Both the position numbers and the translations under genes were made by a program. From Planctomycetia bacterium (GTDB lineage: Bacteria > Planctomycetota > Planctomycetia > Planctomycetales > Planctomycetaceae), in assembly GCA_016200145.1 (NCBI GenBank), contig JACQFH010000639.1, forward strand, positions 1 through 36,816: DNA of 36,816 bases. The letters are read 5' to 3'. Shown here piece by piece: positions 24,777 through 33,835 of the stretch; position 1 is the first letter of the stretch, and each line of letters begins with the position of its first letter. A model generated the notes under the pieces. The model ran no database searches, was not told the DNA's origin, and saw nothing but the letters and a program-made list of their open reading frames with translations.

Positions 24777-25361
24777 TTACTGACCGGAAGCGGAAGGATC
24801 AGAAGCCTGTACGTTTGTTTCGGCCTCGAGCACGACGCCTGCGGCAGATATTGATACCACCTTAATGCCGTCGACGACTTCGCCCTGACGAATCAGGCGC
24901 CCGCCAACGAGCGCTGCGGCCGTGCCGTCGGACATGCGGAACACAACGCTGACTTTCTTCCCTTGAAATTCCTGCATCCGCTGCCTGAGCGCCAGGCTGC
25001 GAGATTTCTCGGCGATCTGTTCGGGCGTCGGCGGCGCATTCGCTGCATTGCCCGCGGGCTGGAGCTGCTGTTGCAGCGCGAGTCTTGGGGCGAACGGGTC
25101 GAATTGAAGCGTCGTCTCAAATTCTTCGTCGGATGGGGAGGCGCCTTTCCCGCGGAATCCCTGAACACTGACGCGGTCGCTTGCGACAGGAACCACAGGC
25201 AACCGCGGCCGCGCGCCACCCTTGGCCGCAGCGCCGCCGGCATCGGGCGAGTCGCCGTTTCCGAACACGACGATCGCCATCAGGACGGTTGCCAGACCGA
25301 ACACGACGAACCACTTGAGGCGCTGTCCTGGCAGCGAGAATCCGAATACCCGGTTATCCAC
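24777..25361 (-). CDS. PilP/GspC-like inner-membrane protein
   Basis: 194 residues from the GTG at 25359-25361, chosen because GGAGGG sits seven bases upstream; a GTG at 25376 would overlap the upstream gene by 23 bases instead of 8. One membrane helix (~20-35, WFVVFGLATVLMAIVVFG) is followed by a Pro/Ala linker, a coiled segment (~95-120) and a small beta domain (VVFRMSDGTAALVGGRLIRQGEVVDGIKVVSISAAGVVLEAE) resembling the homology region of PilP/GspC, which docks the inner-membrane complex to the secretin. Its place between the PilO and secretin genes supports this. Sequence similarity is modest, so the name rests on both layout and context. Confidence 0.75.
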   Translation of the reverse strand: MDNRVFGFSLPGQRLKWFVVFGLATVLMAIVVFGNGDSPDAGGAAAKGGARPRLPVVPVASDRVSVQGFRGKGASPSDEEFETTLQFDPFAPRLALQQQLQPAGNAANAPPTPEQIAEKSRSLALRQRMQEFQGKKVSVVFRMSDGTAAALVGGRLIRQGEVVDGIKVVSISAAGVVLEAETNVQASDPSASGQ

Positions 25362-25956
25362 GGGCAGTCCCTCCACTGGCGGCGTTGGCTTTGGCCGGAC
25401 GAACGAAATAGATCAGCAGCGTGATGTCGATCTGCGTCTTGTCGCCGGTCTGCGGGGCTTTGATTTCCAACCGGCTGATCCGGCACAGACGCGGAAGCTC
25501 TTCGGTCCGTCGCAGGAACCGGCAGACCGAGGCATACGTTCCCTGGCCATTGAACTGCACCTCCATTTCCCCGTGGTTTTCGAGAAGTCGCACAACGCCG
25601 GGCCGATAGTCGTGGATCTCCAACTCCACCTGATGGGCCAGCGCGGTCATCTGACCCAGAAAATCCGCCTCATGCGGCGTGCCCGGCACACGAGCGGCCA
25701 GGCGGGAATTCCTCGCCTCGGCCTCGTCGATCTGCCGGCGCAGATCTTTGTTTTTGGCTCGAACGTCTGGCGCCGATTGCAGCAGCTTGTCGAGCTCGGC
25801 ACACTCGGATGAGATCGTCCTGCTTCTCGCGTGAACGGGCAGAAACACGACGGTTGCTACAACCGTCGCCAGGCCCAGAGTCAGCGCGGTTCCAACGAAT
25901 TGCAACAGCCAGCGTTCGATCGTGAGCTTGCGGCGGATGAGATCGTGTCGATTCAT
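25354..25956 (-). CDS. PilO-like inner-membrane assembly protein
   Basis: 200 residues from the ATG at 25954-25956. One N-terminal membrane helix (~19-42), then a coiled coil (~45-85) and an alpha/beta domain with VQFNGQGTYASVCRFLRRTEELPRLCRISRLEI, the characteristic PilO/GspM-type ferredoxin-like segment. PilO pairs with PilN on the periplasmic side to link the cytoplasmic PilM/ATPase to PilP and the secretin. A TTG at 26001 would overlap pilN and is less likely. Its end overlaps the PilP-like gene by 8 bases. Confidence 0.85.
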   Translation of the reverse strand: MNRHDLIRRKLTIERWLLQFVGTALTLGLATVVATVVFLPVHARSRTISSECAELDKLLQSAPDVRAKNKDLRRQIDEAEARNSRLAARVPGTPHEADFLGQMTALAHQVELEIHDYRPGVVRLLENHGEMEVQFNGQGTYASVCRFLRRTEELPRLCRISRLEIKAPQTGDKTQIDITLLIYFVRPAKANAASGGTARG

Positions 25957-25981
25957 GGCGACCGAAACGGCAATCGAGAGT

Positions 25982-26599
25982 TTAGAGTGTGCATTCCACA
26001 ACGAATGATCGGACGCCGCGAACCGGCCCCTGCCCGCCCGTCGACGATCTCAAATCCACCTTTTCGAAGAGCAGGCTGTCTCGCAGAGCAACCACGAAAC
26101 GAGACACGGTCAAGTTGTCTGCGCCAATGCCTTTGACGGTCATCACCAGCGTTTCGACTTCGGTCGTTTGCTGCTGGTCTGAGGGAGCCGTGGCGCCTGT
26201 TTGGGGAGATTTCACGATGCTTTTCGACCGCGAGAATGAGAACTGCTGCACCTGGACCCCGTCGGTGCACGACGCGGCACTGCGGCTGACCGTCGATAGC
26301 AGATGAAAGGCAAGTTGTTCGCTCTCGAGTTCGGCGAGAACCTTCTGATCGTCGAGCAACAGGGCCAGGCGATTTCGCTGCTGTTCATTCTGCGTACGCA
26401 GCGCTTCGAGCGGTTCGGCGCGAAGTCGCCGCATTTGCAGCCCCTGTTCCAAGCGGTGCAGTTCGTAGTGCTGAAACAGACCGATGGAGGCGACCAATAT
26501 GCCGCAGATCCCCGCGGCGACGCTCCATTGCCGGATTTGAGTTCGCCGCAGCGTATTCCGCTGGAACGCCAGAGGCAAAAGGTTCAGGCGATCTTTCAC
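25982..26599 (-). CDS. PilN-like inner-membrane assembly protein
   Basis: 205 residues. It starts with the family-type cytoplasmic peptide KDRLNLLP, which in PilN binds PilM. A membrane helix (~25-44) and coiled coil (~45-95) follow, then an alpha/beta domain (~100-205) ending in TVSRFVVALRDSLLFEKVDLRS. The GTG start at 26597-26599 overlaps the PilM stop (GTGA), the usual tight pilM-pilN linkage. It acts with PilM and PilO as the inner-membrane alignment complex. Confidence 0.87.
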   Translation of the reverse strand: MKDRLNLLPLAFQRNTLRRTQIRQWSVAAGICGILVASIGLFQHYELHRLEQGLQMRRLRAEPLEALRTQNEQQRNRLALLLDDQKVLAELESEQLAFHLLSTVSRSAASCTDGVQVQQFSFSRSKSIVKSPQTGATAPSDQQQTTEVETLVMTVKGIGADNLTVSRFVVALRDSLLFEKVDLRSSTGGQGPVRGVRSFVVECTL

Positions 26600-27714
26600 G
26601 GATCGAGTCCCCCCAGCGACAGGGCCGCCGCATTTGCGAATAACTCAACGGGCAACTGGCCGCTCAGACCATCGAAATTTCCCGATTGTGGGGCGCGCCA
26701 GTTGCGAACGGCCAGGCCCAGTCCCGCCGCAAGAGACCGGTCCATGTTCCGAACCGTCGCGCCGCCGCCTGTCAGCCAGATCCGCCAGGGCGCGAGGGCC
26801 GGCGACTGGTGTTTCAGAAAGGCCAGCGTCTTGTGCAGCTCGCCGAGCATTTCATCAATCGGGCCTCGCAACAATTCGGCGACGAACTCGGGCAAATCCT
26901 GCCGGTCGGTACGCGAGTCGACGCTTTCCGAGACCCCGCACGTCGCCAGCAGGTGCCGAGCTTCCGGGGACGACAGGCTCAGGGCCGTTTCCACTGCTTT
27001 CATGAGGCCCGCACAGCCACATGTTCGCAGCGCGCGAGAAAAAACCGGTTGTCCACCCGAGACGACGGCCAGCAGGGCCGAAGAATGTCCCCAGTCGAGA
27101 ACTCCGACAGGTTCCGCATCGGCCGGAGGGGCGTCTGTCAGCAGCAGGGCCCGCGCCAACGTGAACGGCGCGCCATCGACGCCACGGCAGGTCAGCCTTC
27201 CGGCGTCGAGCTCAGTTGCCGACTGCTCCACCAGCTCGCGGCGAACGCCCACGACGTGCATTGCGACGGCGCCGGATTCCGACGTGGTCATCGACGGGTG
27301 CGCTTCCCAGTAATCGAACGCCAGATCTTCGGACGAGCCTTCTCGATGAGCAGACAGTTCCTGGCAGATCAGGTCGTAGAGTTCGGGTTCCGCGGCCGCC
27401 GGAACTTCGAGAGTCACAAGCTCGGTGGCCGTCGGCGAAAACAGGCACGCGGCGTCGCGGCCTCGAAAGTCTCCGCACTCCCTCAAGGCCTCGCGGACGA
27501 GCCCGGCCAGTTGCCCGTTCGCGACCGACTCGACCGTCAATGGCCCGGGCTCAGGCCAGGGCACCAGGGCCGTTCGCGCCAGGACCCAGCGATTCGAGCG
27601 AAACTCGACCTGCGCCAGTTTGACGGCGCCGGCGCCGATATCAATGCCGATCCAGCCGGTCGAACGAGTTCGTCTCCGGCGGAAGATGCCCGGTTTGCCT
27701 GCTGCGAGTACCAT
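26596..27714 (-). CDS. PilM-like actin-fold ATPase
   Basis: About 372 residues from the ATG at 27712-27714; upstream frame is Arg-rich non-family sequence, so the longer version is rejected. WIGIDIGAGAVKLAQVEF (near 20-37) is the phosphate-1 motif of the actin-like ATPase fold; VGVLDWGHSSALLAVV is the phosphate-2 region and RIWLTGGGATVRNMD the adenosine motif. The final residues (NAAALSLGGL) match the family's usual GLALRG-type end. PilM is cytoplasmic, forms a ring and binds the PilN N-terminus, coupling to the ATPase. It follows the small membrane protein by 49 bases. Confidence 0.88.
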   Translation of the reverse strand: MVLAAGKPGIFRRRRTRSTGWIGIDIGAGAVKLAQVEFRSNRWVLARTALVPWPEPGPLTVESVANGQLAGLVREALRECGDFRGRDAACLFSPTATELVTLEVPAAAEPELYDLICQELSAHREGSSEDLAFDYWEAHPSMTTSESGAVAMHVVGVRRELVEQSATELDAGRLTCRGVDGAPFTLARALLLTDAPPADAEPVGVLDWGHSSALLAVVSGGQPVFSRALRTCGCAGLMKAVETALSLSSPEARHLLATCGVSESVDSRTDRQDLPEFVAELLRGPIDEMLGELHKTLAFLKHQSPALAPWRIWLTGGGATVRNMDRSLAAGLGLAVRNWRAPQSGNFDGLSGQLPVELFANAAALSLGGLDP

Positions 27715-27763
27715 GGGAATTCTGGCGGGCGGCTGCGCTGTGTCGCCGTGAATCGCTTCCGCC

Positions 27764-28075
27764 TTATTTCTTCTTCGCCTCGTTGCTCTTCGCGTCGTTG
27801 TTCTTCGACCCGGCGCCGCCTTTTGCCGCAACAACCTGTTCCATGCGTTCCAGGCGCGTATCCATGCGCTTCAAAATCACCACAATGTCGCGCAACACGG
27901 CTTCCGAGCGCTCGCCGCCGGCAAGAAACGCCTCGCGGCGGGGAAGTTCGGTGACCTCAGCGTGCAGCGACGACGACTGGGCGGCGATTCCTGCGGCATA
28001 CCCCGCGACGATCCCCAGCACCACACCCGAAATCCAGCGCCACGAATTCCGGCCGGTCGCAATTGGACGATCCAT
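27764..28075 (-). CDS. Small membrane protein with coiled coil (103 aa) in the pilus locus
   Basis: One helix (~14-33, ISGVVLGIVAGYAAGIAAQ) follows a short basic N-terminus, then a predicted coiled coil (LRDIVVILKRMDTRLERMEQVV, ~61-82) and a Lys/Asn-rich tail ending EAKKK. GGGAGAG lies just before the ATG, so it is translated. It sits 15 bases after the GspF-like gene and before pilM. I recognise no family; the helix plus coiled coil suggests a bridge between the platform protein and the PilMNO complex. Confidence 0.75.
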   Translation of the reverse strand: MDRPIATGRNSWRWISGVVLGIVAGYAAGIAAQSSSLHAEVTELPRREAFLAGGERSEAVLRDIVVILKRMDTRLERMEQVVAAKGGAGSKNNDAKSNEAKKK

Positions 28076-28090
28076 TGTTCTCTCCCGTCG

Positions 28091-29314
28091 TTAACTGGAG
28101 GACACGCTCGACACGTCGAGCATCGGCAGCATGACCGACGCCACGATGATTCCGACGATGATTCCCATGATCACGACGATCGCCGGTTCCAGCAGCTTCA
28201 TCAGCTCCTGCAGCCTGCGTTCGCCGTCGTCTTCGTAAAATTCTCCGACCATCTCCAGGACCGGTCCCAGTTTGCCCGTTCGTTCGCCGGTGCCCGCCAT
28301 GTGTGCGGCGTCCGCCGGAATAAATGCCGTCTGGCTCAACGATTGACCGAGTCCGCGACCGTTCAATACCTCGCTGTGCAGCGTCGCGAACAGGTCACGA
28401 TAGCACCTGTTCTGCACAGCCGAGCGGCTCAGTTGCAGCGCTTCCGGCAGCGGCACGCCCGATTGCAGCATCACTCCCAGCAGCCGGAATGTCCTGCCGA
28501 CCAGCAGCGATCGCACCACGTCGCGCACCAGAAACAGGCTCAAAGCCACTCTATCCCGGTATCGGCAAAAGGCTTCGGTCGACCGCAGCCGAACCGCCCC
28601 GAACGTCGCCGCGGCGCCGCCAATTCCCCAGATCCAGCCATGGTTCTGAATCGAAGACGCAAGATTCAAAAGGACTTGCGTCGAAGCGGGCATGGGGACT
28701 CCCATGTCGTGAAAGATTCCTGCAAAACGGGGCAGGACGAAGGAAATTAAGGCGGTGATCACCACCAGCGAAATGGTCAGAAGCGCGGCCGGGTAGGCCA
28801 GGGCCGCACGAACCGCCGAGCGCAACCGAATCTCTTTTCGGAGCATTTCCCCCATTCTGGCGAGCACAGCGGTGACCTGCCCGGACGCCTCGCCGGCGGC
28901 AATGCCCGCCGCATAAACTTCGCCGAAAATCCGAGACTGCCGCCGGATCGCCGCCGAGATCGAGACGCCGTCGGCGAGATCGTTGTAGATCTGATCCAGC
29001 GAGTCGCGGAGTGCAGGTTTCGTACACTGGGTCTTGGCAGTCTTGAAGGCCTCGGCAAGTTCCACACCTGAGCGCGTCATGATCACCAGTTGCGAGGTCA
29101 GCATGAGCAGGTCGTGCTTCGTGACGCGCGAATTCCAGCCGGGCACGGCGCCGGCGGCCGGCCGCTCGACAGCGCCGCTGCTCCGTTGTTCGAGCGACAG
29201 TGCGAACAATCCCTTATCGCGCAGCAGTTTTCGCGCGGCGGTGGGAGACTCGGCTTCGAGCACGCCGCTCGAAGTTGCGCCTCCCACCGCTTTGGCTTTG
29301 TAGTGATAATTCAT
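28091..29314 (-). CDS. Type II secretion / type IV pilus platform protein (GspF/PilC family)
   Basis: 407 residues, the standard family length. It begins YHYKAKAVGGATSSGVLEA, typical of the cytoplasmic start, and has two repeated T2SSF domains (~70-195 and ~275-395), each closing with a hydrophobic helix (LLTISLVVITALISFVL and PAIVVIMGIIVGIIVASVMLPM). The motifs ALRDSLDQIYNDLADG and RCYRDLFATLHSEVLNG mark the two copies. It is the inner-membrane platform on which the GspE/PilB ATPase drives pseudopilus assembly. It lies 42 bases downstream of the ATPase gene. Confidence 0.95.
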   Translation of the reverse strand: MNYHYKAKAVGGATSSGVLEAESPTAARKLLRDKGLFALSLEQRSSGAVERPAAGAVPGWNSRVTKHDLLMLTSQLVIMTRSGVELAEAFKTAKTQCTKPALRDSLDQIYNDLADGVSISAAIRRQSRIFGEVYAAGIAAGEASGQVTAVLARMGEMLRKEIRLRSAVRAALAYPAALLTISLVVITALISFVLPRFAGIFHDMGVPMPASTQVLLNLASSIQNHGWIWGIGGAAATFGAVRLRSTEAFCRYRDRVALSLFLVRDVVRSLLVGRTFRLLGVMLQSGVPLPEALQLSRSAVQNRCYRDLFATLHSEVLNGRGLGQSLSQTAFIPADAAHMAGTGERTGKLGPVLEMVGEFYEDDGERRLQELMKLLEPAIVVIMGIIVGIIVASVMLPMLDVSSVSSS

Positions 29315-29356
29315 GGCAGAACCGGCGTGACGGTTGACTTTCGACCGCGGCCCGGG

Positions 29357-31126
29357 CTACTCGAAGAACCCGGTGCGCACCACTTCATCCAGATCGGTCT
29401 TCCCCGCTTCCGCGAGGCGAATTCCCTCGTCGAGCAGCGAGCGGCCTCCGTGCTGCTTGTGCCAGCGCCGAATCGATTCCAGGCAGGAATCCTGACCGAT
29501 GATTTCGCGCAGTTCGCGGCCGATGGCCAGCATTTCGTAAATGCCAATCCGCCCGCGATATCCGGTGTCGTGACATTCGTCGCAGCCCTCCCCGCGCACG
29601 AACTGACGCCGCAAGTCGCCGCCGTAGTGGATCATTTCGAGGATTTCTGAAGACGGATAATACTGCGTGCGGCACTTGCTGCAGACGGTACGGATCAGCC
29701 GCTGCGCAACGACGCCTTCGAGGGCCGCGGCGATTTTGAAACCGGCGATGCCCATATCAAGCAGGCGCGTGACGGCGCCGGCGCTGTCGTTGGTGTGCAG
29801 CGTGCTGAGCACGAGATGCCCCGTCAGCGCCGCCTGAATGGCGACTTCGGCCGTTTCACGGTCGCGAATTTCGCCCACCATGATCACGTCCGGGTCCTGC
29901 CGCAAGATCGAGCGCAGGGCATTCGCGAAGGTGAGCGAATTTTCGGCGTTGGCCTGCACCTGGTTGATCAGTTCGAGCTGATACTCGACGGGGTCCTCCA
30001 CGGTGACGATGTTGTGGTGCACCGATTTGATCAGCTCCAGCGCCGAATACAGCGTCGTCGTCTTGCCGCTGCCCGTCGGGCCGGTGACGAGCACCAGGCC
30101 GTGGGGCTTGTTGAGCATCAGTTTCATCTTCGACAAGACGTCTTCAGGCATTCCCAGTTTGTCGAGATTGAACGTAACGTTGTGCCGGTCGAGGACGCGC
30201 AGCACGACCTTCTCGCCGAGCACCGTGGGCAGGGTCGACACGCGCAGGTCGATGTCGTGTCCTTCGACGACCACGTGCATGCGGCCGTCCTGGGGGAGCC
30301 GGTGCTCTGCGATATCGAGCCGCGCCAGCACCTTGACGCGCGAGACGATCGCCGGATGATGGTCCCGCCGGGGACAGATCACTTCCCGCAGCAGGCCGTC
30401 GACGCGGAAGCGGACGATTGAATTGCGGTGCCCGGGTTCGATGTGAATGTCGCTGGCCCCGGCCCGCACGGCCTGCACGATCACGTAGTTCACCAGATTG
30501 ACGACGGGGCTCCCTTCGGAAATCGAGCCCAGATCGGTGATGTCCAACTGCACCGTCTCGGTATCGATCTGCAACGCGTTGTCGCTCAGGTCGGCCGTAA
30601 TGGCGTCGACCTCGAAGCCCGCGGTGTAACACCGCTGAATCATCCGGCGGATGTCGGCCTGCAGGCCGAACACCGGGCGCACCTTGAGTTTCGTCAGCCG
30701 TTCGAGCTCGTCGACCTGGTGCAGGTTCTGCGGATGCACCATCGCGACGGTCAGCGTGTCGCGAACCTTGAACATCGGCACGGCCGACAGCGCTTCGGCC
30801 CGGGCCCGGGGAACCAACTTCACCACCTGCGGGTCGATCAGGCCGTCGCGCAGCCTCACGGCCGGCAATCCCAGCGACTGCTGCATGAAGGGCAACAGGT
30901 CTTCCTCTTTCACGAAACCCAGTTCCACCAGGGTTTCGCCCAGCTTCTGCTTGCGGAGCGTTTGTTCCTGCAAGCCCGAGAGAAGTTGTTCGGGCGAGAT
31001 CAACCCGGCTTTCAGCAGCCGTTCACCCAGCGGGGAGCCGTTGGCGAAGTTCCGCCGCCGCGAGTTCCCGGCGCGTGCGGGAACATCGGAATTCGAAACT
31101 TCGGGAAGTGCGGCGACATCGTTCAT
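29357..31126 (-). CDS. Type II secretion / type IV pilus extension ATPase (GspE/PilB family)
   Basis: 589 residues. An N-terminal GspE-N (MshEN-like) region (~35-180) contains LLKAGLISPEQL and LVELGFVKEEDLLPFM, the kind of module that in some relatives binds c-di-GMP. The motor domain has DIHIEPG, Walker A GPTGSGKTTT, the Asp box TVEDPVEYQ, Walker B ILRQDPDVIMVGEIRDRET, and the His box TGHLVLSTLHTNDSAG. A zinc-binding CSKC...CDEC pair follows, as in GspE/PilB. It powers filament extension at the cytoplasmic face. The ATG overlaps the STAS gene stop as ATGA. Confidence 0.96.
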   Translation of the reverse strand: MNDVAALPEVSNSDVPARAGNSRRRNFANGSPLGERLLKAGLISPEQLLSGLQEQTLRKQKLGETLVELGFVKEEDLLPFMQQSLGLPAVRLRDGLIDPQVVKLVPRARAEALSAVPMFKVRDTLTVAMVHPQNLHQVDELERLTKLKVRPVFGLQADIRRMIQRCYTAGFEVDAITADLSDNALQIDTETVQLDITDLGSISEGSPVVNLVNYVIVQAVRAGASDIHIEPGHRNSIVRFRVDGLLREVICPRRDHHPAIVSRVKVLARLDIAEHRLPQDGRMHVVVEGHDIDLRVSTLPTVLGEKVVLRVLDRHNVTFNLDKLGMPEDVLSKMKLMLNKPHGLVLVTGPTGSGKTTTLYSALELIKSVHHNIVTVEDPVEYQLELINQVQANAENSLTFANALRSILRQDPDVIMVGEIRDRETAEVAIQAALTGHLVLSTLHTNDSAGAVTRLLDMGIAGFKIAAALEGVVAQRLIRTVCSKCRTQYYPSSEILEMIHYGGDLRRQFVRGEGCDECHDTGYRGRIGIYEMLAIGRELREIIGQDSCLESIRRWHKQHGGRSLLDEGIRLAEAGKTDLDEVVRTGFFE

Positions 31127-31458
31127 TGGGCAAAACTCGCGACGGCCGACTGGGCATCCCGAAAGATCTCAATCTGGTCCGCCAGGCCCGTAACCGACAG
31201 GATTTCGCGGCACAGTGCGCTGGGGCCGGCGACTTTCAGCGCTCCCCCGCGCTCCTGCATCTGGTCGCGAAAGTCAAGCAGAGTTTCCAGGCCCGCGCTG
31301 TCGATGAGCGGTACGTGTTCGAGGTCGACGACGATCCTCGGCTGCCCCTGCCGGCAGCATTCCTCCAGGACTTGGCCGAATTGCTTGCAGTTTTTCAGAT
31401 TGAGGGGGTCGGTCCCGCTCACGAAATCGACGGCTCCGAGTTTGCGGCGCTCGAACAT
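31123..31458 (-). CDS. STAS-domain protein (anti-sigma-factor antagonist type)
   Basis: 111 residues making one STAS domain. The phosphorylation-site region reads VPLIDSAGLETLL, with Ser in the position phosphorylated in SpoIIAA-like proteins. RIVVDLEHV and LKVAGPSALCREILSVTGL fit the rest of the fold. Such proteins relay signals by binding kinases or anti-sigma factors. GGAG lies six bases upstream of the ATG, and the stop overlaps the GspE start by 4 bases, so it is translated with the ATPase. No partner anti-sigma kinase is obvious, although the neighbouring histidine kinase is a candidate. Confidence 0.87.
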   Translation of the reverse strand: MFERRKLGAVDFVSGTDPLNLKNCKQFGQVLEECCRQGQPRIVVDLEHVPLIDSAGLETLLDFRDQMQERGGALKVAGPSALCREILSVTGLADQIEIFRDAQSAVASFAQ

Positions 31459-31469
31459 GGTGCGCTCCT

Positions 31470-33290
31470 TCAGGAAACCGGGATCAGCAGCGTAAACTTA
31501 CTGCCCTTGTTGAGTTCGCTGTGAACTTCCAGACGGCCGCCGTGAGAACGGGCCACCTCCCGAACCAGCGACAATCCGATTCCGCTGCCGGGGATGTCGC
31601 GCACACGCGGGTCGTCGCTGCGGAAGAATTTCTGACAGATTTTCGACAAGTCCTGCGGCGACATGCCGATTCCAGTGTCTTCGACGCTCACCGCCAGTTC
31701 GCCGCCGATGACCGAGACCTGCACGCTGACTTTACCCCCGGCCGGCGTGTACTTGACGGCGTTCCCCAGCAGATTGACCAGGGAGGCGGCGATCTTGTCT
31801 TTGTCGATGACCAGCTCCGGCAGCTTCGGGGGGATCAAGGTGAGAAATTCCAGGCCTTTCTGCTGGATCTGCGGCTGGACCTTCTCGATGGCCTCATTCA
31901 ACAGCCGCAGCGTATCCGTCTCCTGCAGGTTCAGCGCCAGCGAACCGCATTCCAGGCTGCTGATATTGAGCAGCTCATCCACGAACCGCGCCAGCCGCGT
32001 CGCCTCTGAGTTAATGATGTTCAGAAAATCCTTCTGGCTGTCGAGATCGGCGATCTCGTTGAGGGCCAACGTCTCGGCGTAAGCCTTGATATTGGTCAGG
32101 GGCGTTCGCAGCTCGTGAGCCGCACTGTTCACGAAATCGGTTCGCGCCTGTTCTGCCAGCTTTTGCTGGGTGACGTCGCGAATCTGCCAGACTTGAGTCG
32201 AACCCTGGCTTCCCTCTTCCAGCAGGGGCTGCCGCGCCACGCGCAGCACTCCGTTTGCCGTTTCGGCGCCGCGGGTGACTTCGAACGCGACAGGCAGCGA
32301 TTCCTGATTCAGTTGCCGGCGCAGGTCATCCGAGGCGGGGCCCGCGTCACCGAAGAGCAGATGCTCGATGGTTGATTCGGGGGCCCGCCCCGCGGGAATC
32401 CCCATCAGCGTGCAAAACGATCGGTTGACGAACAGGATTCGCCCCTCGTGATCCGAGAGGGCGATCCCCTCGGACAGATTATTGAGGACCCGTTCCGCCT
32501 TCTGTTCCCGGACGCCGCCCACCGCCTTCGCCAGGCTTGCCGCCAGCGCCGTCTCGATCGATTGCTTCGATACGCACGCCACGAGGCGGTTCCATCCGGT
32601 GGCAGTCGAATTGATTTCCGGCAGCCGATTGATTGCCGAGGCCGCTTCGGGTGCAGCGCTCGAAATCCGCAGCAGTTGCTCTTCGATCTTCGACGACAAC
32701 CCGGCTGCCCGGCGCAGCATCTGACCCCCCAACAGGAGGATGCCGACGGGGAGCAACATGACCACCGGGGCATGGTCGGCCAGCGACTTGATGATGCCAG
32801 TGTCGCGCGAAACGTGGGTTCCCACCAGGAGCGTCCCGAATCTTGCGGATCCCGAATTCAGCGCGACCCAGTATTCGTCGATTGGCAGGACAACGTGTCG
32901 ACCATTCTCGATCCGCTCGAGACGATGAATGCCGCTGCGGGACGTGGGAACCGCAGCATCGCACGCCTCGCCGATTCGAGCTGGACAGGAATGAGCACGG
33001 TACGTGCCCTCTGCCGAGACCACGGCGCAGTAGACGACCGGCTCGGCCGCCGCCAGCTTTTCGATGAGAAACTGCCGGTGCTCTCCTCTATGATCGACTT
33101 CGTCGGCCACGAGGGCCTGCGCGGTCTGCTCGACGTCCTGCAGGAACGGATGGGCCTTGCGGCTCCCGAATGCACCGGGCGTCACCAGCACCAGGCCCAG
33201 GCCGAGCGCGACAACGCTCCCCAGCCCGCACATCAGATAATTTCCGATCAGGCGTCGGACCAGCGATACATGCGAGTCGGTGAACGGCAT
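31470..33290 (-). CDS. Membrane sensor histidine kinase with PAS domain
   Basis: About 606 residues from the ATG at 33288-33290; a GTG at 33305 would overlap the upstream gene. A membrane helix near 20-45 and another near 178-200 bound a ~130-residue extracytoplasmic domain. A HAMP-like linker and PAS domain (~275-375) precede the HisKA helix with HELRTPL and a HATPase domain with NLLGNAVKYTP, VEDTGIGM and GSGIGLSL. All catalytic boxes are intact. The gene starts 5 bases after the receiver gene, so the two form a two-component pair. It lies inside the secretion locus, before the STAS and GspE genes, and probably senses an envelope cue for that machine. Confidence 0.94.
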   Translation of the reverse strand: MPFTDSHVSLVRRLIGNYLMCGLGSVVALGLGLVLVTPGAFGSRKAHPFLQDVEQTAQALVADEVDHRGEHRQFLIEKLAAAEPVVYCAVVSAEGTYRAHSCPARIGEACDAAVPTSRSGIHRLERIENGRHVVLPIDEYWVALNSGSARFGTLLVGTHVSRDTGIIKSLADHAPVVMLLPVGILLLGGQMLRRAAGLSSKIEEQLLRISSAAPEAASAINRLPEINSTATGWNRLVACVSKQSIETALAASLAKAVGGVREQKAERVLNNLSEGIALSDHEGRILFVNRSFCTLMGIPAGRAPESTIEHLLFGDAGPASDDLRRQLNQESLPVAFEVTRGAETANGVLRVARQPLLEEGSQGSTQVWQIRDVTQQKLAEQARTDFVNSAAHELRTPLTNIKAYAETLALNEIADLDSQKDFLNIINSEATRLARFVDELLNISSLECGSLALNLQETDTLRLLNEAIEKVQPQIQQKGLEFLTLIPPKLPELVIDKDKIAASLVNLLGNAVKYTPAGGKVSVQVSVIGGELAVSVEDTGIGMSPQDLSKICQKFFRSDDPRVRDIPGSGIGLSLVREVARSHGGRLEVHSELNKGSKFTLLIPVS

Positions 33291-33295
33291 TGTTT

Positions 33296-33721
33296 TCAAG
33301 TGCACTGGGCAACCGGGCGTGCCGCGGCACGGGCGCCGCCCGTCAATTCTTCCGCCGCCGCGACGAGTTGCCGGGGACTGAACGGTTTATGAAGGATCAG
33401 GTTCACTCCGAGGTCGCGCATCATGCGGTCGCGGTTCAATTCCAGGCCCTTGGCCGTCAACAGAATGATCCGCAGGTCTGAGAATCGCGATTCCGACCGA
33501 ATGCGACGGCACAATTCGCCGCCATCCATTTCCGGCATCTGATAATCCGTCACGAGCAGATGGAACGGGCCGTCCTGAAGCGATCCCCAGGCGGCGCGCC
33601 CGTTGGCCGCCACAGTGACTTCAAATCCGGCCCGGCTGAAGTTGAACCGCATGACGTCGGCCATCACGCGATTGTCTTCGACGACCAGCACTCGCAAACC
33701 CGGCGACGGAACTTCGTTCAT
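33296..33721 (-). CDS. Single-domain response regulator (CheY-like receiver)
   Basis: 141 residues comprising one receiver domain and short ends. VLVVEDN supplies the acidic pair, LLVTDYQMPEMDG the phospho-acceptor Asp (~61), ILLTAKG the Thr and LILHKPF the Lys. There is no DNA-binding or enzymatic output, so it should act through protein contacts. GGAG is six bases upstream of the ATG. It directly precedes the histidine kinase gene and follows the second pseudopilin gene by 114 bases. Confidence 0.94.
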   Translation of the reverse strand: MNEVPSPGLRVLVVEDNRVMADVMRFNFSRAGFEVTVAANGRAAWGSLQDGPFHLLVTDYQMPEMDGGELCRRIRSESRFSDLRIILLTAKGLELNRDRMMRDLGVNLILHKPFSPRQLVAAAEELTGGARAAARPVAQCT

Positions 33722-33835
33722 TGTCTACTCCAACGGCCCGGGCGACACGAATGTCAACCGGGCCGTATTCCAGTTTTCATCCAGATTCAGTCCAGGGACG
33801 ACGCTCGCGTACTGCGACAGCGCCGTCACTTTAGA

